From the NCBI RefSeq assembly GCF_014076845.1, contig NZ_JACGUT010000079.1, positions 124,001 to 188,000 of the forward strand: a DNA stretch of 64,000 bases, in the 5' to 3' direction. The stretch's first letter is position 1. Every line of letters begins with the position of its first letter. Positions 17,633-26,650 of this stretch are shown here, piece by piece. The translations under genes were made by a program, and so were the position numbers. The notes below the pieces were generated by a model. That model searched no databases. It was not told the DNA's origin and was given only the letters and a program-made list of their open reading frames with translations. This DNA comes from Colwellia sp. MB3u-41. Lineage in GTDB: Bacteria; Pseudomonadota; Gammaproteobacteria; Enterobacterales; Alteromonadaceae.

Positions 17633-18100
17633 ATGCATGAACTAACCACTAAGCAAGATCGTTTTATTGAAGAGTATGTAACTGATTTCAATGCGAGCAG
17701 AGCAGCAATTAGCGCTGGTTATTCTGAAAAGACATCTCGTTCTATAGCTAGCGAACTATTAACCAAACCTGACATCCGTAACGCTATTAAAATGCATTTA
17801 GATAAACTATCCGCCGAAACTTTCATTAACCGTGAAATGATATTAACCGGTTTATTGAAAGAAGCGATGGACAGAGGCGAACGTAGCACTTCAGCCGCGC
17901 GTGTTAACGCATGGGACAAACTCGCGAAGGTTTCTGGGCTTTATCTTGATGTTCAGGTGACAACGACTGTTGATGATATTATCCGCGACATCACCGCTAA
18001 TAATGCGGCGAACCGTAATGGCCTTTTGCCGAAGGATAATTGTTGGATGCCGCCGTTAGAAGTTGGCGAACAAGAAGAGTATTATACTCGGAGAAAATAA
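17633..18100 (+). CDS. terS: Phage terminase small subunit (Terminase_2 type)
   Basis: DNA-recognition subunit of a phage packaging motor, 155 residues. The N-terminal helix-turn-helix has the family pattern LTTKQDRFIEEYVTDFNASRAAISAGYSEKTSRSIASELL (4-43), followed by the LTKPDIRNAI helix and a central oligomerisation region (REMILTGLLKEAMDRG, AWDKLAKVSGLY). No large subunit, portal or capsid gene exists in the island. In phage-inducible islands a lone TerS redirects a helper phage's large terminase to the island DNA. Here the same job is plausible. The gene has a good AGAGGTAAACC ribosome-binding region 19 bp after its neighbour. Confidence 0.88.
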   Translation: MHELTTKQDRFIEEYVTDFNASRAAISAGYSEKTSRSIASELLTKPDIRNAIKMHLDKLSAETFINREMILTGLLKEAMDRGERSTSAARVNAWDKLAKVSGLYLDVQVTTTVDDIIRDITANNAANRNGLLPKDNCWMPPLEVGEQEEYYTRRK

Positions 18101-18111
18101 AAGTAATATTA

Positions 18112-18150
18112 GCCCCCCCATGGACCAAATTCAAAAACATGGCGGGGGGC
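18112..18150. other. GC-rich inverted repeat after terS, candidate packaging site
   Basis: GCCCCCCCATG (18112-18122) and CATGGCGGGGGGC (18138-18150) pair over 11 bp with a 2-base bulge, around a 15-base A-rich loop. It stands 12 bp past terS in otherwise AT-rich DNA. It has no T-run typical of a terminator (ATTTATATG follows). Phage cos or pac sites often lie next to terS, so a cos-like role is possible but unproven. Confidence 0.4.
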
Positions 18151-18296
18151 ATTTATATGATGGATGGCTACTTCGAACAATATATATGGCGCCCTTTTTC
18201 GTTAAATTTATATTATATATCAGGTGAGTATAGGTGGCCCGTGGTCAAGTTTTGTTATATTCTTCCTCTTCAACGAACAGGTTAAAGGAATAACAA

Positions 18297-19046
18297 ATGA
18301 TTTTTAAATACCTATGTATAGTGTTCAAGGTACTAATTCTAACAATTTGTAGTGTGGTAAGTATTGCAAATGCTGGTTTAATAACTCAAACAAGAGATTA
18401 TGAGTTTAGAGATAGTTTTAGCACTATTCATAATGGAACTTCTAATTCACAAGTATTTTACTTTGATAGCTTTGATGAGAGTTTAGGCAATTTAATGTCT
18501 GTTAACCTCAGGATATTTTCCAGTTTTGAGCTGCAATTTGTTCTTTCAGTAGAAATGGAAAAAGCTGGTGGTGATGCGGTTTTAGCATACGATTATGATA
18601 CGAATGTGGACTATGTTGGCAGTCAGTTATTGAATGCCCCAATGTACTCAGTGCACGATGCTCCATTTTGTTATACGGATTCCAATTTACTCTGTTTTAC
18701 TAGTAGCGAATATTATGACAGCAAAAGACAGACCTGGGTTGAGCCTTCAATACCATTTGCAGAAGTAACTAATATTACACCGTTTGAAGTGTCTCTCTCA
18801 TCACATATGACTTTTTACGATGCCCAAATTCAAGATGGACCGAATTGGCAAACAGACCGCATATCAAGTCTTAGCTATAACCATGAAAAATTAGTTGATT
18901 CTTACGCTACAGCAATAACTAAAGGCACAATAGGGTTAGAGTATCATTATGAGGCGACACTCACTACAGTATCAGAACCATCAACACTAGCCATCTTCGC
19001 ATTAGGCATTATGGGCTTAGCTTCGCGACGCTTTAAAAAACAGTAA
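18297..19046 (+). CDS. PEP-CTERM sorting-domain exported protein
   Basis: Secreted protein of 249 residues. Residues 1-26 are a signal peptide (KVLILTICSVVSIANA). The last 25 residues are a PEP-CTERM tail: SEPSTLAIFALGIMGLA, then the basic end SRRFKK. Such tails are recognised by exosortase, usually in biofilm-forming Gram-negatives with an exopolysaccharide locus. The body (about 27-220) is a beta-rich, acidic region with no family I know and two cysteine pairs at most. It is the first cargo gene after the packaging gene and an unusual passenger for a satellite. The host must provide exosortase, which is not in this window. An AAAGGAATAAC ribosome-binding site precedes the ATG. Confidence 0.8.
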   Translation: MIFKYLCIVFKVLILTICSVVSIANAGLITQTRDYEFRDSFSTIHNGTSNSQVFYFDSFDESLGNLMSVNLRIFSSFELQFVLSVEMEKAGGDAVLAYDYDTNVDYVGSQLLNAPMYSVHDAPFCYTDSNLLCFTSSEYYDSKRQTWVEPSIPFAEVTNITPFEVSLSSHMTFYDAQIQDGPNWQTDRISSLSYNHEKLVDSYATAITKGTIGLEYHYEATLTTVSEPSTLAIFALGIMGLASRRFKKQ

Positions 19047-19138
19047 TATATAGAGATTTAAACTGACGTTCATCATTAGTCATACATTTTGATTTGATAA
19101 ATGTACGAACACTCGTTCTACTTAAGGATCATTCATTT

Positions 19139-19564
19139 ATGGCCATCACCTACAATAATACAGACTTATTTAAGTTTGTTGGATTCCCTCTTGTAAACTT
19201 AAACTGGAGTTGGGGGGCTGTTAATCATGAGAAAAAGCAAGTTTTACTCAGGTGTTGGGATATCGAAATACAAAAAAAATCCGTATATATATTCGAAGAA
19301 ACAGATGGTGACGAAAGGTTGGGGCAAAATGAACGAAGGAAGCAACTTAACTTTGTATTAAATGATGGTTATGAGTTGTTTATAGCGATAATTGATAAAG
19401 ATAAGGTAAAAAGTACTGAAGCTAAGTGGGTGATAAAAAACACGCGGCAGTTTGTTATGTCTACTGATAAAATATGTATCGAAAACGGAAAGTTTTATAC
19501 AAATATTATTGATAGAATTTCGTTAAGGGACTTTAAGAAGCAAACTGAAAGCCAATATGCCTAA
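19139..19564 (+). CDS. Uncharacterised protein beside the restriction system, 141 residues
   Basis: No named family recognised. I take the ATG at 19139, which has TAAGGATC 10 bases upstream. A TTG at 19094 in frame would add 15 residues without a ribosome-binding site. The N-terminus FKFVGFPLVNLNWSWGAVNHEKKQVLLRCWD looks like a conserved beta-rich motif that I associate, from memory only, with proteins next to restriction genes. The middle (GDERLGQNERRKQLNFVL) is charged and the rest alternates strands. It precedes hsdR on the same strand, in a place where accessory or separate defence genes often sit. Its function is unknown. Confidence 0.6.
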   Translation: MAITYNNTDLFKFVGFPLVNLNWSWGAVNHEKKQVLLRCWDIEIQKKSVYIFEETDGDERLGQNERRKQLNFVLNDGYELFIAIIDKDKVKSTEAKWVIKNTRQFVMSTDKICIENGKFYTNIIDRISLRDFKKQTESQYA

Positions 19565-19787
19565 TCTTAGTTCTTATATTAAATAAACTATTCTGTAGCG
19601 CCATTGTGGTTAATATCCAAAATTTTTGATCTTAGCGTGCCATGGCGTTAACTGTTTTTACTTTATTTATCTTCTTACTCAAACACTTGATTTAACGCAG
19701 CTTTCATCTATTTCTATTGACAATAAGTTACAATTATCGCACCTTGTATACTGCATAATGGACAAGCAGTATCACCAAGGCATAATC

Positions 19788-22232
19788 ATGGACAAAAAGA
19801 AGCTCACCGAAACCGACATAATCACCAAATATATCATGCCCGCAGTGCAAAGCGCTGGTTGGAATTTGATGAAACAAATACGCCAAGAAGTTAAATTACG
19901 CGATGGTAAAGTTATCGTTCGTGGTCAACTCGGTGTACGTAAAACCGTTAAGTCTGCTGACATTGTGCTTTACCATAAACCTAATATGCCTCTGGCTGTT
20001 ATTGAAGCTAAAGCCAATAAACATGAAATAGGCAAGGGCATGCAGCAAGGGCTTGATTACGCTCGCCTGCTTGAAGTGCCCTTTATCTTTGCCTCAAACG
20101 GCGATGGCTTTATCTTCCATGATAAAACTAATCCTGCTCAACTTGAAACACGCATAGAGCTTTCAGACTTTCCAACACCTGAGCAACTTTGGCAGAAGTA
20201 TTGCGCTTATCGCCGCTTTACAGCAGCACAGCTACCGCTAATTACACCAGACTATCACGATGATGGTAGTGGCAAAGCGCCGCGTTATTATCAGTTACAA
20301 GCCATTAATAAAACCATTGAAGCCGTATCTAACGGACAAAACCGTATCATACTAGTTATGGCTACAGGCACAGGTAAAACTTATACCGCCTTTCAAATTA
20401 TTTGGCGCTTATGGAAGTCTCGCCAGAAAAAGCGCATTCTCTTTTTAGCCGACCGTAATATATTAGTCGATCAATCAAAAAATAATGACTTCTTACCCTT
20501 TGGCTCAGCTATGACCAAAGTGACCAAGCGAACAGTCGACCCAGCTTTTGAAATACACCTTGCACTTTACCAAGCATTAACTGGCCCAGAAGAAAGCCAA
20601 AAGGCTTACAAACAAGTCGATAAAGACTTCTTTGACCTTATCATTATTGACGAGTGCCATCGTGGCAGCGCAAGTGAAGACAGCGCATGGCGTGAAATAC
20701 TAGAATACTTTAGCGCAGCGACTCAAGTTGGCTTAACCGCAACACCCAAAGAAACCGAAGAAGTATCGAACATCGACTACTTTGGCGAGCCGGTATACAC
20801 CTATTCTCTCAAAGAAGGTATTGAAGATGGCTTCTTAGCCCCCTATAAAGTAGTCCGAGTTGATATTGATGTTGACTTACAAGGTTGGCGACCCACTAAA
20901 GGGCAAATTGATAAACAAGGTGAACTCATTGATGACCGTATTTATAACCAAAAAGATTTTGATCGCACCTTAGTCATCGACGAACGCACAACGCTGGTGG
21001 CACAAACCATTACCAGTTATTTAGAACGTACAGACCCTATGGCGAAAACCATCGTCTTTTGTAACGATATAGATCACGCTGACCGTATGCGCCGCGCCTT
21101 GGTTAACTTAAACCCTAAACAAGTGGCTAAAAACGAAAAGTACGTGATGAAAATCACCGGTGATGATGAAATAGGCAAAGCACAGTTAGACAATTTTATT
21201 AACCCCAAAAAAGCTTATCCGGTTATTGCCACTACCTCTGAATTAATGAGCACAGGTGTTGATGCTAAAACCTGTAAGCTCGTTGTGCTTGACCAAAACA
21301 TTCAATCGATGACCAAGTTCAAGCAAATCATTGGGCGCGGCACTCGTATTGACGACAGATACAATAAACTTTGGTTTACCATTCTCGACTTCAAAAAAGC
21401 AACTGAACTGTTCGCCGATGAGAAGTTTGATGGCGAAGCCGTTAAAGTCATGGTGTCGAAACCAGAAGATATTATTGACGATGAAAACGACTCATTTATT
21501 GATGAACTTACAGGTGATGAGCAAGTAGACACAAGTGAAGGTGCTAATAATACAGTTACCGAACCAGAGCAAGACTACGATACTGGTGCTAACCAAGATG
21601 ATGGAGAAATTGATGCAGACTGGGGCGAAGATGAAGACGAAAAACGCTTTATCAAATTCCAAGTATCAGGTGTTAAGGTTAAAAAGATGGCAGAGCGTGT
21701 CCAGTATTACGACACCGACGGCAAACTAGTGACCGAATCATTCAAAGACTACACCCGTAAAACCATACAAAAGCAATTTACCTCACTTGATGACTTTACC
21801 CGCAAGTGGAATGCAGCTGAGCGTAAACAAACCATTATTGACGAATTAGCCAATGAAGGCGTTATTTGGCAAGCACTAGAGGACGATATAAGCAAAGAAC
21901 TCGACCCGTTTGACCTGATATGTCATATCGCTTTTGACCAGCCGCCATTAACGCGACAAGAGCGTGCTAACAATGTTAAAAAGCGTAACTACTTCACTAA
22001 ATACTCAGAACAAGCACAAACAGTGCTTAATGCCTTACTCGATAAGTACGCTGACTCAGGTGTCACCGAGATAGAAAGTATACATGTGCTTAAAGTTCAA
22101 CCGTTCGATCAAATGGGCAAGCCAATGGAGATAGCAAAGCAAGCCTTTGGCAACAGAAAAGGGTATGATCAAGCCATAACCGATTTAGAAACAGCGCTTT
22201 ATCAACATAGTAAAATCGATAAAGCCAGTTAA
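19788..22232 (+). CDS. hsdR: Type I restriction enzyme R subunit
   Basis: ATP-dependent translocase and nuclease of a type I system, close in plan and length to the EcoEI (type IB) R subunit. I choose the ATG at 19788 (814 residues), which has AAGG 7 bases upstream. Starts at 19758 or a TTG at 19626 have none. The nuclease domain shows Asp58 and the IEAK motif (Glu73, Lys75). The helicase has Walker A ATGTGKT (192-198), DECH (288-291), TATP (317-320) and later motifs including IGRGTR. The C-terminal third matches the EcoEI R C-terminal domain that contacts the methylase. All key residues are present, so it should be active. It is separated from hsdM by a hairpin. Confidence 0.95.
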   Translation: MDKKKLTETDIITKYIMPAVQSAGWNLMKQIRQEVKLRDGKVIVRGQLGVRKTVKSADIVLYHKPNMPLAVIEAKANKHEIGKGMQQGLDYARLLEVPFIFASNGDGFIFHDKTNPAQLETRIELSDFPTPEQLWQKYCAYRRFTAAQLPLITPDYHDDGSGKAPRYYQLQAINKTIEAVSNGQNRIILVMATGTGKTYTAFQIIWRLWKSRQKKRILFLADRNILVDQSKNNDFLPFGSAMTKVTKRTVDPAFEIHLALYQALTGPEESQKAYKQVDKDFFDLIIIDECHRGSASEDSAWREILEYFSAATQVGLTATPKETEEVSNIDYFGEPVYTYSLKEGIEDGFLAPYKVVRVDIDVDLQGWRPTKGQIDKQGELIDDRIYNQKDFDRTLVIDERTTLVAQTITSYLERTDPMAKTIVFCNDIDHADRMRRALVNLNPKQVAKNEKYVMKITGDDEIGKAQLDNFINPKKAYPVIATTSELMSTGVDAKTCKLVVLDQNIQSMTKFKQIIGRGTRIDDRYNKLWFTILDFKKATELFADEKFDGEAVKVMVSKPEDIIDDENDSFIDELTGDEQVDTSEGANNTVTEPEQDYDTGANQDDGEIDADWGEDEDEKRFIKFQVSGVKVKKMAERVQYYDTDGKLVTESFKDYTRKTIQKQFTSLDDFTRKWNAAERKQTIIDELANEGVIWQALEDDISKELDPFDLICHIAFDQPPLTRQERANNVKKRNYFTKYSEQAQTVLNALLDKYADSGVTEIESIHVLKVQPFDQMGKPMEIAKQAFGNRKGYDQAITDLETALYQHSKIDKAS

Positions 22233-22251
22233 CCTTAAACAAACAATTTTT

Positions 22252-22284
22252 AATGCACCATGAGCCAATCATAGGTGCATTTTA
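22252..22284 (+). terminator. Hairpin between hsdR and hsdM
   Basis: AATGCACC (22252-22259) and GGTGCATT (22274-22281) pair around a 14-base loop, followed by TTATTAT. It lies in the 79-bp gap. As a weak terminator it would let hsdM-hsdS be expressed apart from hsdR, which is the usual need for protecting host DNA first. Confidence 0.6.
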
Positions 22285-22311
22285 TTATCCGAAGTATAAG
22301 TCGAGTCCAAT

Positions 22312-23820
22312 ATGTCAGTCAGTTCAGTGATCAAGTCCATACAAGATATTATGCGTAAAGATGCCGGTGTAGACGGTGATGCCCAACGATTAGGGCAAAT
22401 GTCTTGGTTACTTTTCCTTAAAATATTTGATGCCCAAGAAGAAGCATTAGAGTTTGAGCTTGAAGATTATCAAGAGCCCATACCAACGCAGTATTTATGG
22501 CGTAACTGGGCACAAGACAATGAAGGCATAACGGGTGACGAATTATTAGAATTTGTTAACGACCAACTCTTTACCGACCTTAAAAACTTAACCGCACCCA
22601 TAAAGCTTAACCCACGTGGTTATGTTGTACGTGAAGCCTTTAGCGATGCTTTTAATTACATGAAAAACGGCACACTATTGCGCCAAGTGATCAACAAGCT
22701 TAATGAAATTGATTTTACCGACTCACAAGAGCGTCACCTGTTTGGTGATTTATACGAGCAAATATTAAAAGACTTACAAAGCGCCGGCAATGCTGGCGAG
22801 TTTTATACGCCACGCGCCGTTACCCGTTTTATGGTTAACCGTATTGATCCAAAGTTGGGCGAAAGCATAATGGACCCTGCCTGCGGTACGGGTGGCTTTT
22901 TAGCGTGTTCGTTTGACCATGTTAAGGACAACTATGTAAAAACTGCCGCTGATCACCAAATATTACAAAAGCAAATTCACGGCGTTGAGAAAAAACAATT
23001 ACCGCACTTACTCTGTACTACCAATATGCTACTACACGGCATTGAAGTACCGGTACAAGTTAAACATGGCAATACGCTAAACAAACCGCTTTCAAGCTGG
23101 GATGAAGAATTAGACGTTATTGTTACCAATCCACCGTTTGGCGGCACGGAAGAAGACGGTATTGAAAAGAACTTCCCTACGGAAACCCGTACCCGAGAAA
23201 CTGCAGATTTGTTTTTACAGTTAATTATTGAAGTGCTGGCGTCGCCAACTACAGCAAAACAGGGTGGCCGTGCGGCGGTAGTATTGCCCGACGGCACTTT
23301 ATTTGGTGAAGGCGTTAAAACCAAGATTAAAAAGCTATTAACCGAAGAATGTAATTTACACACTATTGTACGTTTACCTAATGGCGTATTCGCTCCGTAT
23401 ACCAGCATTAAAACCAACATATTGTTCTTCACCAAAGGCAAGCCAACGACAAAAGTTTGGTACTACGAGCACCCATACCCAGCAGGCGTTAAAAACTACA
23501 ACAAAACCAAACCTATGAAGTTTGAAGAGTTCCAAACCGAAATTGACTGGTGGGGTAACGAGGCCGACGGCTTTGCTTCGCGTGTTGAGAACGAACAAGT
23601 ATGGCAGGTAAGCATTGAAGACATTATCGCCCGTAACTTCAATCTTGATATTAAAAACCCCCATGTTGGAGAAGTGATCAGTCATGATCAGCAAGAGTTG
23701 TTAAGCGACTACGCCAAGCAGCAGGATGATATTCAAGCATTGCGTGATCACCTTAAAGGTATTTTGTCTGCGGCACTTTCTGATCAAGAGCCTAATGAAA
23801 AATCTAGTGATGGTAAGTAA
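22312..23820 (+). CDS. hsdM: Type I restriction-modification methyltransferase M subunit
   Basis: N6-adenine methyltransferase subunit of the type I complex, 502 residues. The N-terminal HsdM helical domain (about 5-140) is followed by the catalytic domain with the SAM-binding motif DPACGTGGF (188-196) and the catalytic NPPF (273-276). GEFYTPRAV near 162 is also typical. It methylates the half-sites chosen by HsdS and with HsdR forms the restriction complex. hsdS starts 2 bp after its stop, so the two are translationally coupled. No signs of inactivation. Confidence 0.96.
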   Translation: MSVSSVIKSIQDIMRKDAGVDGDAQRLGQMSWLLFLKIFDAQEEALEFELEDYQEPIPTQYLWRNWAQDNEGITGDELLEFVNDQLFTDLKNLTAPIKLNPRGYVVREAFSDAFNYMKNGTLLRQVINKLNEIDFTDSQERHLFGDLYEQILKDLQSAGNAGEFYTPRAVTRFMVNRIDPKLGESIMDPACGTGGFLACSFDHVKDNYVKTAADHQILQKQIHGVEKKQLPHLLCTTNMLLHGIEVPVQVKHGNTLNKPLSSWDEELDVIVTNPPFGGTEEDGIEKNFPTETRTRETADLFLQLIIEVLASPTTAKQGGRAAVVLPDGTLFGEGVKTKIKKLLTEECNLHTIVRLPNGVFAPYTSIKTNILFFTKGKPTTKVWYYEHPYPAGVKNYNKTKPMKFEEFQTEIDWWGNEADGFASRVENEQVWQVSIEDIIARNFNLDIKNPHVGEVISHDQQELLSDYAKQQDDIQALRDHLKGILSAALSDQEPNEKSSDGK

Positions 23821-23822
23821 TC

Positions 23823-25574
23823 ATGACTGATGTTAATAAGCTAATTACAAATAATATTGATGTTTGGACTAGCGCGATTAAAAAGCGCAATGCCACTGGG
23901 CGTGGTAGCTCTAAAAAAATTGAATTAACTGGCGTTAAGAAACTGCGTGAATTGATTCTAGAATTGGCGGTGCGTGGTAAATTAGTGTCGCAAGATGCTA
24001 ATGATGAACCTGCTAACATTTTACTTGAAAAAATCACCGAAGAAAAAGCCCAACTCATCGTTGATAAAAAGATCAAAAAACAAAAGCCACTACCAGCAAT
24101 CACCGATGCAGAAAAACCGTTTGAACTACCGAATGGTTGGGAGTGGGCACGATTACCTAACACAGCATATTATTCACCAGGTAAAACACCCTCAACAAAA
24201 AACTCAGAATATTGGGGAGATGATGTTAATAATGATATTTCTTGGGTAAGTATTGCAGATATGCATCATTATCGTGTAGTTGAAAGTACAGCTAAGAGGG
24301 TTACTAAAAAGGCTGTTGAAGAAGCATTTAAAAGAGAACCTGTCAAAGCTGGTACTATTATCATGAGCTTTAAATTAACCGTCGGTAAAATATCGATGTT
24401 AGGCTTAGATGCTTATCATAATGAAGCGATAATTTCTGTTGTTCCATACTCTGGAGTGTCTAAAGAATATATTTATCGTTTTTTACCTAGTAGGGCTTTA
24501 TCGGGTAATACTAAAAAAGCGATAATGGGTAATACCTTAAATTCAGAGTCATTAGCTTTAATTACTATTCCTATTCCACCACTAGCCGAACAACACCGCA
24601 TCGTTGCCAAAGTTGATGAACTGATGGCCTTGTGTGATCAGTTAGAGCAGCAAACCGAGGAAAGCTTTAGTGCGCACCAAACCTTGGTGGAAGTGCTGCT
24701 AGCGGGGTTAACAAATTGTGACAGTGCAGATGACTTCCTAACAAGCTGGCAACGTATCGCCGAGCACTTCGACGTACTATTCACCACCGAACATAGCATA
24801 GAGCAACTTAAACAAACCATCTTACAGCTAGCGGTCATGGGCAAACTCGTGCCACAAAACCCAAGTGACGAACCAGCAAGCGTACTACTTGAAAAAATCG
24901 CAGAAGAAAAAGCCCAACTTATCGCTGATAAAAAGATCAAAAAACAAAAGCCATTACCAGCGATTACTGATGAAGAAAAGCCGTTTGAACTGCCGAGAGG
25001 TTGGGAGCTGTGTCGTTTGGGTCATTTGATTAACTTAGTTTCCGGTCAACATCTTAAGCCAAGCGAATATAGCGAAATAGAGTTAGAAAAGGGTGTGCCG
25101 TACATAACAGGACCTGCTGAATTTGGTGAAAAACACCCTCAATACTCAAAATATACTACCGAGCGTAGAGCACTCGCTAAAAGTGGCGATATATTAATTA
25201 CATGTAAAGGTGCAGGCTTAGGTAAATTAAATAGAGCAAATAAAACAATCGCTATTAGCCGCCAGTTAATGGCAATTCAGCCAATTTTTGTAGAGATTGA
25301 TTACATACATTTGCTTGTAAATTCTTCATATGATTACTTTCAGGATAGAGGCGTAGGAATTGCAATACCAGGAATGTCTCGAGAAGATGTTACAGAGCTT
25401 ATTCTTCAACTTCCACCACTAGCCGAACAACACCGCATCGTCGCTAAAGTCGATGAACTGATGGCCTTGTGTGAACAACTCAAAACCCGCCTAAGCGATG
25501 CCCAAACCATACAGCTAAACCTCGCCGATGCGGTTGTTGAAAATGCACTAGATAATGAGATAAGCAATAAATGA
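23823..25574 (+). CDS. hsdS: Type I restriction specificity subunit S
   Basis: DNA-recognition subunit of 583 residues, with two target-recognition domains that each read half of a split target. The plan is repeat-TRD1-repeat-TRD2. A helical segment ELAVRGKLV ... EPANILLEKI ... KPLPAITD near residues 45-100 returns as QLAVMGKLV ... EPASVLLEKI ... KPLPAITD near 335-390. PPLAEQHRIVAKVDELMALC ends both halves (about 253-272 and 530-549). The first TRD carries GKTPST and the second SGQHLKPSEY. Repeats are also close at DNA level (24003-24144 with 24868-25009, and 24579-24640 with 25411-25472). Specificity cannot be read from sequence. Confidence 0.95.
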   Translation: MTDVNKLITNNIDVWTSAIKKRNATGRGSSKKIELTGVKKLRELILELAVRGKLVSQDANDEPANILLEKITEEKAQLIVDKKIKKQKPLPAITDAEKPFELPNGWEWARLPNTAYYSPGKTPSTKNSEYWGDDVNNDISWVSIADMHHYRVVESTAKRVTKKAVEEAFKREPVKAGTIIMSFKLTVGKISMLGLDAYHNEAIISVVPYSGVSKEYIYRFLPSRALSGNTKKAIMGNTLNSESLALITIPIPPLAEQHRIVAKVDELMALCDQLEQQTEESFSAHQTLVEVLLAGLTNCDSADDFLTSWQRIAEHFDVLFTTEHSIEQLKQTILQLAVMGKLVPQNPSDEPASVLLEKIAEEKAQLIADKKIKKQKPLPAITDEEKPFELPRGWELCRLGHLINLVSGQHLKPSEYSEIELEKGVPYITGPAEFGEKHPQYSKYTTERRALAKSGDILITCKGAGLGKLNRANKTIAISRQLMAIQPIFVEIDYIHLLVNSSYDYFQDRGVGIAIPGMSREDVTELILQLPPLAEQHRIVAKVDELMALCEQLKTRLSDAQTIQLNLADAVVENALDNEISNK

Positions 25575-25601
25575 TAGTTGCGATTATTGTAATCTCTGTT
25601 G

Positions 25602-25664
25602 TTGACAAAAAAAGGATTGATAGTATGATGCAAAACAAAAAAGAAACTTACCATAATGGTAAGT
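25602..25664 (+). promoter_or_regulatory. Promoter and palindromic operator of the toxin-antitoxin-chaperone genes
   Basis: TTGACA (25602-25607) and TATGAT (25624-25629) are 16 bp apart. Just downstream, ACTTACCATAATGGTAAGT (25646-25664) is a perfect 19-bp palindrome that covers the first possible start codon at 25656. E. coli MqsA binds palindromes of the AACCT-N3-AGGTT kind. ACC...GGT spacing here is similar, so self-repression by the antitoxin is likely. Confidence 0.65.
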
Positions 25665-26096
25665 AATCTAAATTTAAGTCTATACTCAGGTAGTCCACCA
25701 CAAAATAGTGATGACGATTTAAAAATAAGTGATGGCCCTTTGTATTGCAAAGAGTCAATTATGAAAATACTTAATGACCTTGGTGCTGATTCCATTAATG
25801 TAGTGACTAGAAGAGCAAACAGTCATATTAGAAAGTACGACTTAGATATTGACGACGGTGTGCTTAAACTATTAAAACTTGCTCTTAATAGCGGCGACTA
25901 TCTAAATTCTCAATGGTGCGAACATGGTAAAGGTAATACGTGGTCGGCTTGTGATGCATATTCTGTTATAGAAAGTAAATGGAATGAATACATGTATGAC
26001 TACCTTGAAACAAAATGGTATATCAAGTTCGCAATTGGCAAAGCTGGTAAGTTAATTTTGATTGTGTCTTGTCATTCATCTGATGAGCAGGAGTAA
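25656..26096 (+). CDS. MqsR-like toxin of a toxin-antitoxin-chaperone module
   Basis: Putative ribonuclease toxin of 146 residues. The C-terminal half follows the MqsR plan. LALNSGDYLNSQW aligns with the MqsR stretch LSESDFYKSM, TWSACDAYSV with the WQDVY region, and WYIKFAIGKAGKLILIVSCH with YLKITV...LIVSF. MqsR is a RelE-fold mRNA interferase. The likeness is partial and I assign it mainly because an unmistakable MqsA-type gene follows 2 bp later. The ATG at 25656 lies inside the operator. An ATG at 25761 with AAGAG upstream is an alternative that would give 111 residues, nearer to E. coli MqsR (98). Another toxin fold remains possible. Confidence 0.65.
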   Translation: MVSNLNLSLYSGSPPQNSDDDLKISDGPLYCKESIMKILNDLGADSINVVTRRANSHIRKYDLDIDDGVLKLLKLALNSGDYLNSQWCEHGKGNTWSACDAYSVIESKWNEYMYDYLETKWYIKFAIGKAGKLILIVSCHSSDEQE

Positions 26097-26098
26097 TT

Positions 26099-26650
26099 AT
26101 GAAAAATATAAATCAATGTCCTTTATGTGAAGAAGGCACACTGCACGAGCAGGTTGAACAAGAAACTACGCTGTATAAAGGTAAAGAGATTACATCACCT
26201 TTGTTTTTCAATGAATGTGACTTTTGTGGTACTGAACAGGCTGATAAAGTTATTTCGCGTAAAAACAAACGTGCGCATATTGCAGCAAAAAAAGTAGCCG
26301 ATGGTTTGCTGTGCGGCGAACAGGTGCGTGATTTAAGAGATCAATGGGGAGTCAACCAAAACGAAGCTGCAAGAATGTTTGGTGGCGGACCGGTAGCATT
26401 TTCTAAATATGAGAGTAATGATGTGGCTCAGGCTGAATCAATGGACAAATTACTCAGACTAGCTAAAGAGATGCCACAGGTACTTATGTCATTAGCTAAA
26501 AAGGCTAACGTTACACTAAGTAACCGTAACCCTAGTATTCTATGGGAAACAACGACAAATATAGTCGCAGCTAACAGCAGAACAGTTAAACATTTAAGAG
26601 CAGTAACTCCATTACCTGATCTTAACGATCAAGAAAGGAAATACGCATGA
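26099..26650 (+). CDS. MqsA-family antitoxin with C-terminal extension
   Basis: Antitoxin and autorepressor of 183 residues. The N-terminal zinc domain has Cys7/Cys10 and Cys40/Cys43, as in MqsA. The DNA-binding helix-turn-helix domain spans about 72-130, with the hallmark NEAARMFGGGPVAFSKYE (88-105). E. coli MqsA ends about here (131 residues). This protein continues for about 50 residues (SLAKKANV ... NPSILWETTT ... LNDQERKYA). Such tails in antitoxins linked to SecB-like chaperones are known as chaperone-addiction domains, which make the antitoxin unstable unless the chaperone binds. The stop codon overlaps the next start (ATGA). Confidence 0.88.
   Translation: MKNINQCPLCEEGTLHEQVEQETTLYKGKEITSPLFFNECDFCGTEQADKVISRKNKRAHIAAKKVADGLLCGEQVRDLRDQWGVNQNEAARMFGGGPVAFSKYESNDVAQAESMDKLLRLAKEMPQVLMSLAKKANVTLSNRNPSILWETTTNIVAANSRTVKHLRAVTPLPDLNDQERKYA

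Noticed and set aside
18040-18285. Open frame after terS that could be the start of a large terminase subunit or a small gene.
   Set aside because: It overlaps the terS end, lacks a ribosome-binding site, has no ATPase motif, and crosses the GC-rich inverted repeat. It reads as chance.
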